Below, piece by piece: positions 35,995 to 48,558 of a DNA stretch of 64,000 nt (its first letter is position 1; each line of letters opens with the position of its first letter). This DNA comes from Anaeramoeba flamelloides (taxonomy: Eukaryota > Metamonada > Anaeramoebidae). The stretch spans positions 4,836,001-4,900,000 of the forward strand of contig JANTQA010000048.1 in NCBI GenBank assembly GCA_027625915.1. Reading direction: 5' to 3'. The notes under the pieces are model-generated. The model saw only the letters and a list, made by a program, of their open reading frames with translations. It ran no database searches and was not told the DNA's origin. The position numbers were made by a program, and so were the translations under genes.

Positions 35995-36468
35995 GTGGCA
36001 GAAATAACCCGTTCAGACAACCTTTAACCCATTACTAAAATTTAACTCGTGTTTTTTTTTCAGACTTGGGTATTGGAAGACAAGAAATCACTTATAGATT
36101 ATTGGTTCTAATCCAAATTGACTTTAGAGGTTAGATCTTTGATTAACCAAAATGGCTCAATTATATTAAATGCGTTAGTTTCAAAAATGTCATCATATTT
36201 ACAAAATTTGTGAGATTAAATGATTTTTTTTGAAAAATTCAAAAAATGAGATTATATTCATTTTTTTGTCAAAAAAATAACATTTTAATCTTCCAGTATC
36301 TTCATAATTCTTTTTTAAAATTTATTTAAAGAACCCTATTTCTTGTTTATATAATGTTGTAATTCCATTGATTTGTTTCTTTTATTTCTAGAGTCAGCTA
36401 ATATTTTTTGCATGGGTTAAATTTTAGTAATGGGTTAAAATAAAAAATATGGGTTAGTTATACCACTG
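35995..36468 (+). mobile_element. Tc1/mariner-type MITE, copy B
   Basis: 474 bp flanked by TA on both sides (35993-35994, 36469-36470). Inverted ends: CAGTGGCAGAAATAACCC at the left and, complemented, CAGTGGTATAACTAACCCAT at the right. A second paired block (TTTAACCCATTACTAAAATT) extends the arms to about 60 bp. Matches 7247-7728 inverted. No coding capacity. Confidence 0.85.
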
Positions 36469-37329
36469 TACTTGGAGTTATGCTAACATTTCATATCTTT
36501 AAAGGTTTTAATCATCAATTTAAAAATAGAGAATTCAACAATTGTAAATTATCGATTAACGTTTGAGTTTTCACCAATCGTGATTATTTTTATCAATTAG
36601 CGATATTTTCGAAAATCGTGATTCTTTTTATCAAATTGGTATAATATCACAAATCATGATAACCCATAAAATTGCAATAATTGTCTACAAATCATGATTA
36701 TTGTCAAAATATCATGATATATGTCAAAATCGGGATAAAAAGAGAATCTCAATATATAATTTATGAATTTACCGGATAATTCAGCAATATTTGTAAAAAG
36801 TATAATTTTGTCTGATCAAAAAATAGATAACTGAAAAAAAAAAAAAGTCATTCTTTTCAAAAACCCCAAATAAGATTCTAAATTCAAGGAACATAAACAA
36901 TTGTAATAAAAATACTCTTATTCAGAATTTCAAAAATAAAGATTAAGGGTAATGAAAATCAGAACATTTTTTATACAATAGAGATATTCGCATACATTTT
37001 AAAAATTATGAAATACTACTCATTTTATAAAAAAGATTCATTTTCACTTCATTAATTATTTTCATGAATTTGATAATTTAATGAAAAATTCATTTTTAGT
37101 GAAAAATAAACAAATTCATGAAAATATCTGAACTCGTGAAAAACTTCGAGAATATTGTAAAAAAATGAGTATTATTTTCAAATTCTGATTTAGTTGAATC
37201 AAAATAAAAAGTTAATAAAATATATAAATCTCATGAGTTTTGAATTTATTTTTATTGTATTAAAGAACAATTGATTGAATTAAAAAAATAATTAAAATTT
37301 TAAGAATAAAAAAAAAATATAAGTAAATA
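36469..37329. other. Flank of the Harbinger element
   Basis: Contains repeated short palindromic phrases: ATCATGATT/AATCGTGAT around 36570-36730, and TTTTCATGAATT with CAAATTCATGAAAA at 37060-37110. They may be subterminal repeats of the Harbinger copy. No gene. Confidence 0.4.
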
Positions 37330-38583
37330 TTAATTTCTTCTAATAGGGTGTCCACATCTGATATGGTAATTGGTAAGTGCAATTGAAATTCCGATAACTT
37401 TATTGTGGAAATCACCAATTTCATTTCTCCATCTATCTGTTGTAACACGATTTCTATTTTTTAATCTCCCATAAAATTGTTCAATTATTACTCTGTGTTT
37501 TCCAATTAATCTATTAAAATCATTTTGTTCTTCTGTGAGATTTTCTCGTTTTCCAAAATGCGGAATAAAAATTTTTATTTGATTAACTCCTTTATATCCC
37601 TTATCAACCATTAAAGCTAGTGGCTCTTCAATTTGACTCTCTTCATTTTTCTTTATGAAAAAAATTTTCAATTTCTCCAGGATAACTTCTATCGAAAATT
37701 TTTTTTATCGTGTTTACGGCCATTTACCCCAGTTACATAATGCATAACTAATCCAGAACAACTATTAATTGTTTGGGTTTTTATACAATGAAACTTATGT
37801 TTTCCCGAATAAAATCTGAAAAAAAATTATTTAATTTTTTTTTTAAAGTTTACAATTAAGAATTTGTTCAATATATCAAATAAAAAGAGAAGTTTTGTTT
37901 CAAATTATTGTTTTTTTTTGCAAAAAATTAAAAGTGAGAAAAGTTGTTGAGAACCGAATAATATTTATTTTCGAAAATACAAAGTAAGAATAATAAATTA
38001 CCTTTTTTGCCTTCTTTTGGGTTTATTAATTCTATGAACAGTACAATCAATTACTGCAACAACAGTTGGAAAATTCACAAATAAAGAATTTTCTTCCTTT
38101 TGTTTCTTAAACCCAATCCAATATATTTGGTCATGAACTAAAATGTCATGGCATTTAAATATTGTATCAACTACTAAATCATGACACCAGGCTTTGGAAA
38201 TCCCAAAATTTGTTGATAATATTTCATATTTATCATAATTCCTCAACCAAGATAAGGTTAAAAGAAAAAATTGTTTTATTACCCGGCATTTGTTTATAAT
38301 TTCTTATACCTCCTCGTCTACCACCTCTACCCTTTTGTCTAAATTTTTTTTTAACTTTTGAAAATAAATCGTTAAATTCGTCAAAATCAAATCCTGAGAT
38401 AATTTTCAATAAATCGCTATTGTTATTATTTTTAAATTTTGACCAAATTATATTTGGTATTACAACAATAATATTTTCATTAACAGGTTCTTCATTTTCG
38501 ATATTTCTCCGATTTCCCCAATGTTCTGGTAGAATGATTTCTTCTTCATTTTCGAGCTCAATTTCGATGTTCATCAACTCCAA
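37330..38583 (-). pseudogene. PIF/Harbinger (HARBI1-like) transposase, broken
   Basis: A DDE transposase of a cut-and-paste DNA transposon. In order on the minus strand: FDEFNDLFSKVKKKF; TLSWLRNYDKYEILSTNFGI then SKAW, the family's LFWLRHYPTYELLAxxFGIS; FPTVVAVIDCTVHRI (first catalytic Asp); an intron 38001-37816 (donor GTAATT, acceptor TTTTCAG); FYSGKHKFHCIKTQTINSCS; LALMVDKGYKGV (second Asp); and HRVIIEQFYGRLKNR (catalytic Glu). The frame changes near 38250 and again between 37700 and 37670, where a TAG also occurs, so it is inactive as it stands. Possible inverted ends share TTCACxxxTTxRTTAATTxT and TTTTCATGAATT at about 37042-37068 and 38715-38745. Few breaks suggest modest age. Confidence 0.8.
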
Positions 38584-40060
38584 AAAAATAAAAATAATAA
38601 TGATAATAAAATGATTTTGAAAATAATATTTTTTCCAAATCTTAGATAACTTAATTTTTTTGAGTTGATTTATTTACTTTCAGTTATATATAATTAATTT
38701 CTGAATTTAATTTTAATTCATGAAAATTAACGAACTCGTGAAAAACTAAAAATTTCTGAAAATCTAATATTTTATGAAAACAATTTTTTTGATGAAAATC
38801 TCTAATACAAAATTTGAACAAAAAAGAGAAATACTTTCTGATTCTGAATGTTGTTTTTCATTTCTTGTTAATTTTTGTAAGATTGTTTGACAAAAGAATA
38901 ACAATAATACTAATAAAAACCTTCTTATAATTATGTATTTATAAATCTTATTTTTATATAATTTCATTATTTATTTTTCGATCTAGAACAAAGTTATTTA
39001 AATTTCATAAAGAAAATATCTTTTCTAATAAAATAAACTTTGGTTAAGGGGTGTTCCATGAATTTATGTCATATTAATTCTTTTCAAAATCACAAAAATG
39101 ATTTTTTGTAATATATTCTTTTATTATCTTTTATCTAATTTTTTATCTTCTTTTTTTATCTTATTTAAAAAGTTAGGAATAGAACTCATTTTGAATTGAA
39201 TAATGAACTAAATATTATTTTTTCTTAGTATAAAATCTATTTGTTTTTCATAAAATTAAAAAAAATGAAGGAATTTGTAAAAATAGAACAAATCATCTCT
39301 AAAAAAATATTAGAAAAAAATTTTTTCAAGAAACTAATTTCAATATTTATTGTCTTGTATTGAAAATTAATTCATTAAAAAAATATTTTAGTTTCAAATT
39401 TTCTTTTGGATCTGTGCATTCAGGTATGTAATTTTTTTTTGAAAAGTAATCACAAAAAAAGAAATCTGAACTCAATAAACACAGGTACTTTATAAGTTGA
39501 AAAAAGCTTAAAATCTCAGAATTTAAAGAAAAATACAAAAAATAATCTTGCAATAAACCAATAATTATCAAAAATCAACTCATCCAATTTTAAATAAAAT
39601 TCAAGGAATCAAATTATTTTATTACAGAATTTTATACTTTATTAAAAATTCCAATTTACAATTTTTATTGATCAAGTATCCTTTGAATTTTTTTTTCAAA
39701 AAACAATCTAAATGAAGATAAAATCATTTTTTAATGGTTATGAGAATTTACTTCAATAGCCCACATTTTTTCGGTGATATCTACAAGAGTATGAATTTCC
39801 ATACCCATAAACATAAAAAAAGTGATTCCTATTTTGATACTAAAAGATATTTTATAGAATTTTCTATATATTTCAAGATTTTATTGAGAATTGTATCTTT
39901 ACATAATCTAGTGTTTTTAAAATATTAATAATATTTTGTAAACTTATAGAAAATTTGATAACTTTATTTTTTAATTAAAAAGGGTATCATCCAACCCTCT
40001 GTTGATGTCAATTCCATATTAAAATGTATCTTCATTGATATAAAGTCTGTGCACATTTAA
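38584..40060. other. Intergenic, nothing recognised
   Basis: AT-rich. It starts with the presumed right end of the Harbinger element (GAACTCGTGAAAAACT near 38732, a phrase also at 37130). Small open frames have no motifs. Confidence 0.45.
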
Positions 40061-40301
40061 TACACACCACAATCAATCAAATAAAGTCGAAAAACTTTTT
40101 TTTTTAAGACACAAATCTTGGAGATAAGACACAAAATGTGTTTTTTTTCTAGAATGAGTATTTGAGTTGAAAAATGAGATAGTGCTTTATTATGAACTAT
40201 CTTTTTTTGTCTATTATTGATTTTTCTTGTACATTAATAAAATTACTTTTTGACTTATTTATAATTTTTTTTGTGTCTTGTTTGATTAATTGGGGTGTAC
40301 A
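40061..40301. mobile_element. TTAA-flanked MITE, family T2
   Basis: 241 bp flanked by TTAA (40057-40060 and 40302-40305). The left end is TACACACCACAATCAATCAA; the right end, complemented, is TGTACACCCCAATTAATCAA. Internal AAGACACAAA phrases. Unrelated in sequence to T1. Single copy in this window. Confidence 0.65.
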
Positions 40302-40744
40302 TTAAACAGTCCTAGGGATTTAAAACATAAAAAATAAATCTTGATAATGTATATTTGATATTAAATGTAAAATATGTAATGCAATTTTTTGATTATATTT
40401 TCAGAAAAAAAAAATATTTTTGAATAAATAATTACTTTCCAATATTAATAAATTCAACAAAAAGTAAAAGATTTCTGGAAAAAAGAAAAAAATAAGAAAA
40501 TAAAAAAACATTTATTAGATTTAATCTAATTATATCATAAAATAAATTAAAACTTAAAATTATTTAAAAAGATAAAATCATGTAATAAATAGTAAAAAAA
40601 AAAAAGAAAATAGAAAACAAAACAAAACAATAATTAAATAAAAAGTAAAAAGAGAAAAGGAAAGGAATAATGTAAAAAAGGAAATTTTATTCTTCCTTTG
40701 TAATTCAATATATAAAAAAATAAAAATAAAAAAGTAAAAAACAA
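40302..40744. terminator. 3' flank of the DOCK gene
   Basis: A-rich downstream region. It offers several possible polyadenylation signals in the minus-strand sense, but no single site can be chosen. No gene. Confidence 0.3.
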
Positions 40745-41836
40745 TTAATTTTTATCAATTTTGATATAATAATGAATTTTTTTTTGGAATTTTTTAAAAC
40801 TGGATTCCAGTTCTTCTTGCAATTCAATTTGGTTACTGCCAATTTTATAAGAATGCAAGTCAATTGCCCTTTTCATTGTTTCTAAAAATGATAAAAAGGT
40901 CTTTTTCAAAATTTGTATTTCCTTTTTATCATATTTGTCAGTGTTTGATAAAAACACGTTTGCGTATTCCAATGGCCCGACATTTACCTGTGTTAGTAGT
41001 GTACCCATCAGCATTCCCTGTAAAGATTTGACCCTTGTTTCGAATTTATTGAATTCGATTTCAAATTGTGTGATCTTGGATGTTAAGCCATCTATTGCCA
41101 CCTGTATTGGCGATAAATCGATTATTTCTTTATTGGTTACTTTAACTCTGCTGTTCATATATGGGAAATAATATTCTGTGGTTAAAATGGTTTTCTTTCG
41201 ACAGCAATCATCCACCGCTTCTGATTTAGTACCAGACAGGGTATAAAACTCTTCAAAAAAAAATTTATTAACTTTATTGTTTTTTTCAAAAGTGGAGATC
41301 CTATTGATACTTTCCTTTTTTGTGAAATAAGGATTTACTGTTGTCAATAAAATATACGACTTTTCGGGATCAAATGTAAAGTTTTTAGCGAGATTAGTAT
41401 CAATAAAGCATAAATCATCTTTCTCGATTCTATTTTTAAACATTTCCTCAAATTTGGGTTTTAAATCAAAGATTAATACTTCTTCTGGAAATTTGTAAAT
41501 AAATTCCTTGCCATCGTTTTCTTTGAATGTTTTGCCAAAAAAGCCAATTCTATAATAATGTCCAAAGGATCTTGGATAATCAAACAGTTCTTTAATTAAT
41601 ATGTCATAAGATTTTTTTAAATTATTAAAGTATTGTGACATTGAAATATAATTTCTTCGGTATTTGTGGATTTGTAACAAAATTTCATATACTTCGCAAG
41701 ATAATTCAAAATATCCACCTAATCTAAACATTTCAATTGAATTTTCTAAACATTCTTCTAAACTTTTTTCAGAAAAGTTTTTTTGATCGATTAATTTTAA
41801 ATTTATTGATTTTTCATTTCCCTGGTTATCATAATT

Positions 41837-41934
<98 letters not shown>

Positions 41935-44900
41935 TATTCTTTTTCTTATCTGTCTTATTCTTTTTAATTTCATATTCATTATCATCATAGCCATCAAAAT
42001 CATTATAATCATTATCATCATTATTATTATTATCATTTTTAGTTAATGAAATAAAAAATTTTTCATCTAATACCGATTTATTGATTTTTTTAAAACTTTT
42101 AGCACCCTTTTTTGGTAAATATTTTTTATTAGGGTATTTAATTGATAAATATTCTGAGATCATTGCACTTTGATGAATTAAAATTATTGCCGCCTCACCA
42201 AAATTTTTTTCATGCTCCATCAATTTTTTTAATTTATTTAGCCAATGGAATCTAATATTCGGGTTATTAGAATAGTTGTTAGCGATTCTTAACAATAAAT
42301 CTGCATGAGTTTGAGTATCGAATCTATAATCATAAACTTTTAGGAGATCTAAAAATATCTTCAAAAGGTGGTTTAATAAGTTAATAACCTTTTTTTCAAA
42401 GATTAATTTTTTCTTTGCTTGATGCTTTTTTTTTTGGATCAAATTCTTTTTATTGGTTTGGAAAAAATTGTAATCCAATGTCAATTTTTTAATGGTTGAA
42501 AAGAAATTTTTAAAATAGATCAATTCTCTTTTTTCATAGTTTCGATTTAAATCTCCGACCAACTGGTCAAATGCAATGCTTAATTGGATTTCAATATTTG
42601 ATAAATTATTATTATACTGAAAGTTTTTGAATATCAATAGAAATAAAAAAGTTATTTGTAAGATTTCGTGTATTTTTATTATGAAATAATATTTTGGGGA
42701 AGATCAATGTACACAATTCGCTTAATAAATTGTTTTCTTCTTTAAAGATTTGACGGCCAAATTTATTTAAGCAAAAGGTTAATGTTTTTATCAACGAATT
42801 GATTACAAAATAAGAGTTATTAACTTTTAACATGAAAAATAATAAGTTTAATATCTCTGTTAATAAATTCCTTTCATTTTTAATTTTCATTTTTTTGAGG
42901 TTTCGATAATTTTTCGTGAGAAATTTCTCTATTAATTCTAAAATGGCTAAATTGACCTGGGTTGCAAGTGTTCTTTCAATTTTTAATTCATTGAATTGGA
43001 AATTTTTTGAATTGAATGTTGTACCAGATCTAACTCTTAACGAATTTTTTTTTTTTTTTTTTCAATGTTTGTGAAAGCTTTAGACTGGCCCATTTCCTTT
43101 GTTTGCTGATTTCCCCCTTAAGCGTACCAATGGATTTATTTCTTGTGTGCGTGCGGGGCTGTTTGTTATACAATTTATTAAGTTGGTCGATTGGTGATTG
43201 CTCGAATTCTTCATTCAATAAGTTTTTATAATTATTATTTGAATCTGCTTCGTCAAAAAAGCTCTTATTCGATGCCTTTTTTTGTGAATTAAAAAGTTTT
43301 TTATTTGCGTTCGTCAAGGACTTTGAACTAAAAGACTTATGCCTGGAATAGGTGGCTTGGAATTCATTTGTTTCTGCATTCATGGTTTGGAATTTCTTGT
43401 TATCGTTATCACTTTTATTGGCATGATCATTGGCATTCTTCGTTGTGTTAATGTTACGATGTGAATTCTCGTTTAGTGTGTTAAAATTATTTTCAATATG
43501 GCTTTTTATCATTTCAAGGTTGTTGTTTTTATTGTCAACATTTAGATCGTATCTGAAAATAATTAAAATATATTTCAATACTTCAAAAAATTTATTCACT
43601 TTTTTAATTGTCAACAATTTAAACCAATCAAAAAAATAATTAAAATCCATATATTTTATTATATATAAAAAGGTATTTAATATTATCTGCAAATTCTTTT
43701 GATTTAAATTTTCCAATAAATCAAAGTTTTCAAGTATGATTATCACAAATGGCAAATACATTGAGACAATCTTTGATTTTAATTTTTCATTATTTTGTAA
43801 TTTTTGATCAATTTCGTGTTTGATTAATAATTCTTCGATGATTGCAAGTAAAGAAAGGAAACAATTAATGATATTTTTATTCTTAAGATTGTCCTCATTG
43901 CTTTGTACATTTTGATTTTGATTATTAATGCTTTTTATCATTTCATTGACGTTGTCCCTACTGCTATCATGCTCAATATTATTATTGTTGTTGTTGTTGT
44001 TATTATTATTAGATCCCAGTTTATTGAATAATTGAAGGATTGTTTTGTTTATTAAGCCAATTAAAAAATGGCTGTTATTTAAATAATTAACATATGTTTT
44101 TTTCTTATCCCTATTTACCTTTTCGCCGAGTGGGTATAATATTGGTAAATTTAATTGGACAAAATGTTCATAGTCTAATAAATATTTTAAAAATTCTGTT
44201 TTAAAATCCATTAATTTTACAACATTGCCATCAATTACTTTTAAATTAATTACATAATCATTAATTAATTCAAATAAAAACCCGCGATTCAATAGCCCTA
44301 ATAGGTCTTTAAAAAAATAGGCTATTGACTTATTTAATAGTTTAGAGGTTAAATAGGATTTTATTGAATTTAATTTGACTTGCTTTCTTAATAGTACCGT
44401 TAATTCTTTTAAATTTTTCCTAAAGTTTAAATTAAAATTATTTTTAGTGAAGCATTCCAATTTTCCTAATTGCTTTTTTTTATCTAAATACAAAATCATT
44501 GACTTGGTTATTAACTCAAATAAAAACCAAGAAATGGAAACACTAGTGGATCCATAAATATTTTTTTTTTGTTCGTTTTGCTGTTGGTTTTTTTTGTTAC
44601 TGCTGCTGTCGCTGCTGCTGTTGTTTGTTGTATTGTTATTATTTTTTATCTGCTGTTGTTTGATTATCATTTTATGTTTGGCCTGCTGTTGTTGCAGTTG
44701 TAATAATAAATGCTCTTTTTTTTTTTTTTTCAAGTCTACTGAATTTTCATTTTTTTGAAGTTGATCATTCACATTCTTGTCGTTTCCATTGCCATTTGTG
44801 TTAATATCATCATCGTTGGTATTACTGTCAGTCTTTTTTTTCATATAATTCTTTTTTATTTTGGTACTGGATTGTTTTTTGATATCTTTATAAATTGCTA

Positions 44901-47900
44901 ATTCCCTTTTCAATTTTCGCACCCACAAAATTACAATTTCTTCAAAAAAGTAATCATCATTGCTTTCTGATAACAAATAATCAAAAATATTGTCCAAATA
45001 AGGTTTTAAAATTGTATTTTTGTAATTAGGGTTTTCTAATTGAATTGAATAAATAAATTGTAAAAAGGTTTTAAAAGTTTTTTTTTTAATCATCGCATTG
45101 CCTCTAAAAATAGATAAAAACAGCAGATCTAAAATAAATTGTAAATATTGAAGTTTTAAATTAATAGGAATGGTTAATAATTCCTTAAGACTTCTAATTA
45201 AGTTATGATCATTTTTAGTGTTTGTTTCAATTTGAATAAAATTTTGATAAACTTCAAATAAGACTTCATTTTGTGGATAAACTGTACTTATTAATTTTTT
45301 CTTGATCAAAAAAATGTTTTTTTTATTTTTAGAGATTGTATTTTTATTATTCTGATAAATTGCTAAATAATTAGCCTTCTGCATTTCTGGGATAATTGTC
45401 AGCTTTATTTTAGATTCCCTTAAAATGTTGTTTCTATTAATTCTGAAAAAGGAATATCCAACTGTTTTCTTTAATTTTTTCTTCTTTTCTACATTATAAA
45501 ACGTAAATAATAAATGATCTTTTTCTCCAATTTTTATTGGTAATGCTATTTTAATTTCATCATAAAATTTTGGATTCTTTTGGTTATATTGTACCTTTGT
45601 ACGCATTTCATTTTTAAACTTCTTTTCACTTAATTGCCCATAAAATACATTTAATCCTGGAATGGCGAATACATCAATGGTTTTATATTCGATTTTAATC
45701 GCAATAGTTTTGGAACTCCTTTTAAAATTTTTTATTTCAATTGGATAAATATAAAAATTATTTATAAAATCAATATTTGGTATTTCTTCTAATTCTTTTC
45801 TAAATTCTTGTATTTCAATTGTATCAATTTTTTTTCTAATTTTTTCCTTGTATTTATTGTTGTTGCTGGTGGTAGTGACGGTGTTGGTGTTTTTGTCATC
45901 TTTCTCGTTGTTGTTGTTTTTTAAAATCCTAAAACTTGAATCAATAGTAATTGTTTTATCCCCAGTTATGCTATTGTTGCTGTTGTTGTTATCCATTTGA
46001 TTGTTCTTATTATTATTACTATTAGTGTAATTGAAATCATCAAAAAGATTAACATTATCAAAATTATTATTAACATTTGCTTTTGTATTATTTATCTCGG
46101 ATTCTACCCAAATCTGGAATCTAATGAATCCGGGTATAATTTTTTGTTTGTTTAATGTCGACGATTTGGAATTTTGTTCGGCCAATTCAAATATTTTTTT
46201 ATCAGATATAAAATCTTTGATTTTATATATTGGCGAAAGATCAATACCTTTGCTTAGATCTTGTAAAATGACTTTGTTCCTGCCAAATAATTGGAAAATG
46301 GCAACACCAAACGGCTGTTTTAAATTATTATATTTGCTAGTCAATTCTTGAATTTGTTTTCTATATTTTTTTCTTGAAGACAAGTTTTTGAACTTTGATT
46401 CAGATTTTAAATAAAATTCAACCAATTCATCATAATTGCCTTGTAATAGTTTCTCAATTCGAATGACTATATAAACAGATTCAATTTGTTCGCTTAAAGT
46501 GAAAATTGCCTGGGGTACCTTTGTTTCAAAATCAACTTCATCATTTGATGAGATCCCTTCCCATGATTGGAAACTCGTAGGATTTAAATCAAAATAATAA
46601 TTTTCAGAGAGTTTCTTTTTTTCATTAAAATCATATAACGCAGCTGAGCAGAAAAATGGCTCCAAATTTCCTAACTGGAAATTTAATTTTAATGGTTTAA
46701 AAATAATTCGTCTTGACTGATCATGTTGGTAAAGCTTTGTGGGCTTTCTTTCATCAAATACATTTATCTGTGTACTATAATTCGTAAATAATTGGAAAAA
46801 TGTTGTCTTGATAAATTTTTTTCGTTCCTCATCATTTGATTCTAATAATTTTTTACTTTTTTTTTCAAATAATTCCTTTTTAATGTCTTTTTCGTTAATA
46901 TTAATATTAGTAGAAAATTGAAAAATTTTTTCTTTCTTCATTAATTCAATATTGATTTCTTCTGGATCTATTTCTTCTTTTTCTTCCATTTCTTCTTTTT
47001 CTTGTTCTTGTTCTTTTTCTTCTTCTTCTTGTTCTTGTTCTTGTTCTTTTTCTTGTTCTTTTTCTTGTTCTTTTTCTTCTTCTTTTTCTTGTTCTTCTTC
47101 TTTTTCTAATTCTTTTTCTAATTCTTTTTCTTCTTTTTGTTCTTCATTTATTTCTTCATCTTTTTTTATTTCTTCATTTTGAAATTCTAAAGTTTCTTCC
47201 TCATCTCCAATTTCTTTTAATAATTCTAATTCAAATTCCAATTCAAGTTTTGTTTTTAATCCAGATTCAAGATCATCATTTTGATCATTATTATTTAATT
47301 CTTCTTCTAGGATATCATTTTCGTTTTCTTCTTGACTAAATTCTGATTCTACATCTAGCCCAGATTGTCTTCTTAATTTTGTTTCCAAAGTTGTTTTTGT
47401 TTCAATGTCAGTATCAGAATCAAAATCAATTTCAAGTGATTGATTTGAAATATTGTTTCTTGGGTTTGTGGGGGTTATTGTGTGAATTTGTTGGTTTGTC
47501 ATATCCTCTAAAAATTCATCTATTTCAAGGTTTTTGTCAAAACTTTCATTTGCCGAATTTTCATCTTCCTTTTCTTGAAAGACACTGATAAGTTGAATTG
47601 GCTTTCTAGGTGGCAATTTTGGTTTTTTTATTTCTTCTTCTTCTTCTTCCTCTTCTTCCTCTTCTTCCTCTTCTTTTTGGTTTTCTTCCGTTATAACTTT
47701 TGGTATTACAACAAAACCATCTTCTTCTAGATCTTGTTCACGTTTTTCTTCTTCATTTTCATTCTCTTTTTCTTTTTCTTTTTCTTTTTCTTTTTCATTT
47801 TTTTTGTGTTTTTTTTTCACATCTTTCGAACTCAGAAAATGTGAAACTAAAGAAACCGTAGGATCAATTAAGTGTTTTTTTTTTTGTAAGCGATCAGTCT

Positions 47901-48558
47901 CATATAAAAAATCTGGAGATATTTCATTTAATCGATAATTTCGAAATGTTGCCTGTTTAGAGGCGATTGGATCATGGTAATTCCTAAAAATCCACCGTAC
48001 CTGTCGAGTTGGTCGACTAAAAGAATTCACACAAAACTGAATTAAAGATTCTTTTTCAATTTGTTCAAAATCAGGCTGTAAAAAGTTTATTCAGAGTGTA
48101 GGAGAATTTTAAAGTAAAGAGAAATTATTTAAGATGAAAGAAAGCGAGAAATGTCAATCAAATAAGAAATATAATTAAAAAGACACGTCTCCTCAAAGTT
48201 ACTTTAACACAATACAAAGAAAAAACTCAAAACAATATTTTTTTTTTAAAAAAAAATGTTTCTGGTTTTTGAGATCTGGTCTGTATTGTGAAAATTGTCA
48301 CAGCACGACAGTTAATAGGATCCGTTTGGATTTGAATGAAGAAAAAAAATAAATAAAACAAAATTTAAAAATCCATACAGGTAAAGGGTTTTCACAGGCA
48401 AAGTTTCGAGGTTTAACGAGGAGCCGAACAAAGTTTTTTGGATAGTGGTACTGCCGACAAAACGGATCACGCTTGATTAAGATCGACAAAAGTTCAGTTT
48501 CATAATCGTATATAGTGCTCTCGTCATTTTCTCGTTTCTTTTTGATTTTTGAAGACAT
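40745..48558 (-). CDS. DOCK-family guanine nucleotide exchange factor, frame broken twice
   Basis: DOCK proteins activate Rac/Cdc42-type GTPases at membranes. Exon 1 is 48558-48379 (MSSKIKKKREND...); an intron (donor CCT|GTATGG, acceptor TTACAG|CCT) ends at 48076; exon 2 continues PDFEQIEKESLIQFC and runs open to 43030. It holds long Glu/Lys runs, then a DHR-1/C2 domain at about residues 825-965 (FYIYPIEIKNF; NPKFYDEIKIALP; HLLFTFYNVEKKKK). The C-terminal part (42637-40745) is DHR-2, the catalytic unit. It includes LGGYFELSCEVYEILLQIH and SLQGMLMGTLLTQVNVGPLE (near 40965-41035), the lobe C segment whose Val acts as nucleotide sensor. A poly-Asp stretch (41819-41903) interrupts DHR-2 between lobes. 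The frame shifts at a 17-base A run (about 43046-43062) and near 42640, with conserved sequence readable through the 42612-43030 middle piece. It is either an assembly indel or a recent pseudogene. DOCK-C/D-like layout. Confidence 0.85.
41819..41935 (-). repeat. GAT/AAT trinucleotide repeat (poly-Asp, poly-Asn)
   Basis: About 28 GAT codons next to about 10 AAT codons in the DOCK reading frame, giving an acidic insertion inside DHR-2. Confidence 0.95.
46960..47150 (-). repeat. Glu/Lys/Gln-rich low-complexity segment of the DOCK protein
   Basis: Imperfect GAA/CAA/AAA repeat coding for EKEQEKEQEKEQEQ-type sequence, with a second shorter run at 47760-47800 (EKEKEKEKEKEN). It looks like a highly charged single helix or disordered linker before DHR-1. 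Confidence 0.85.
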
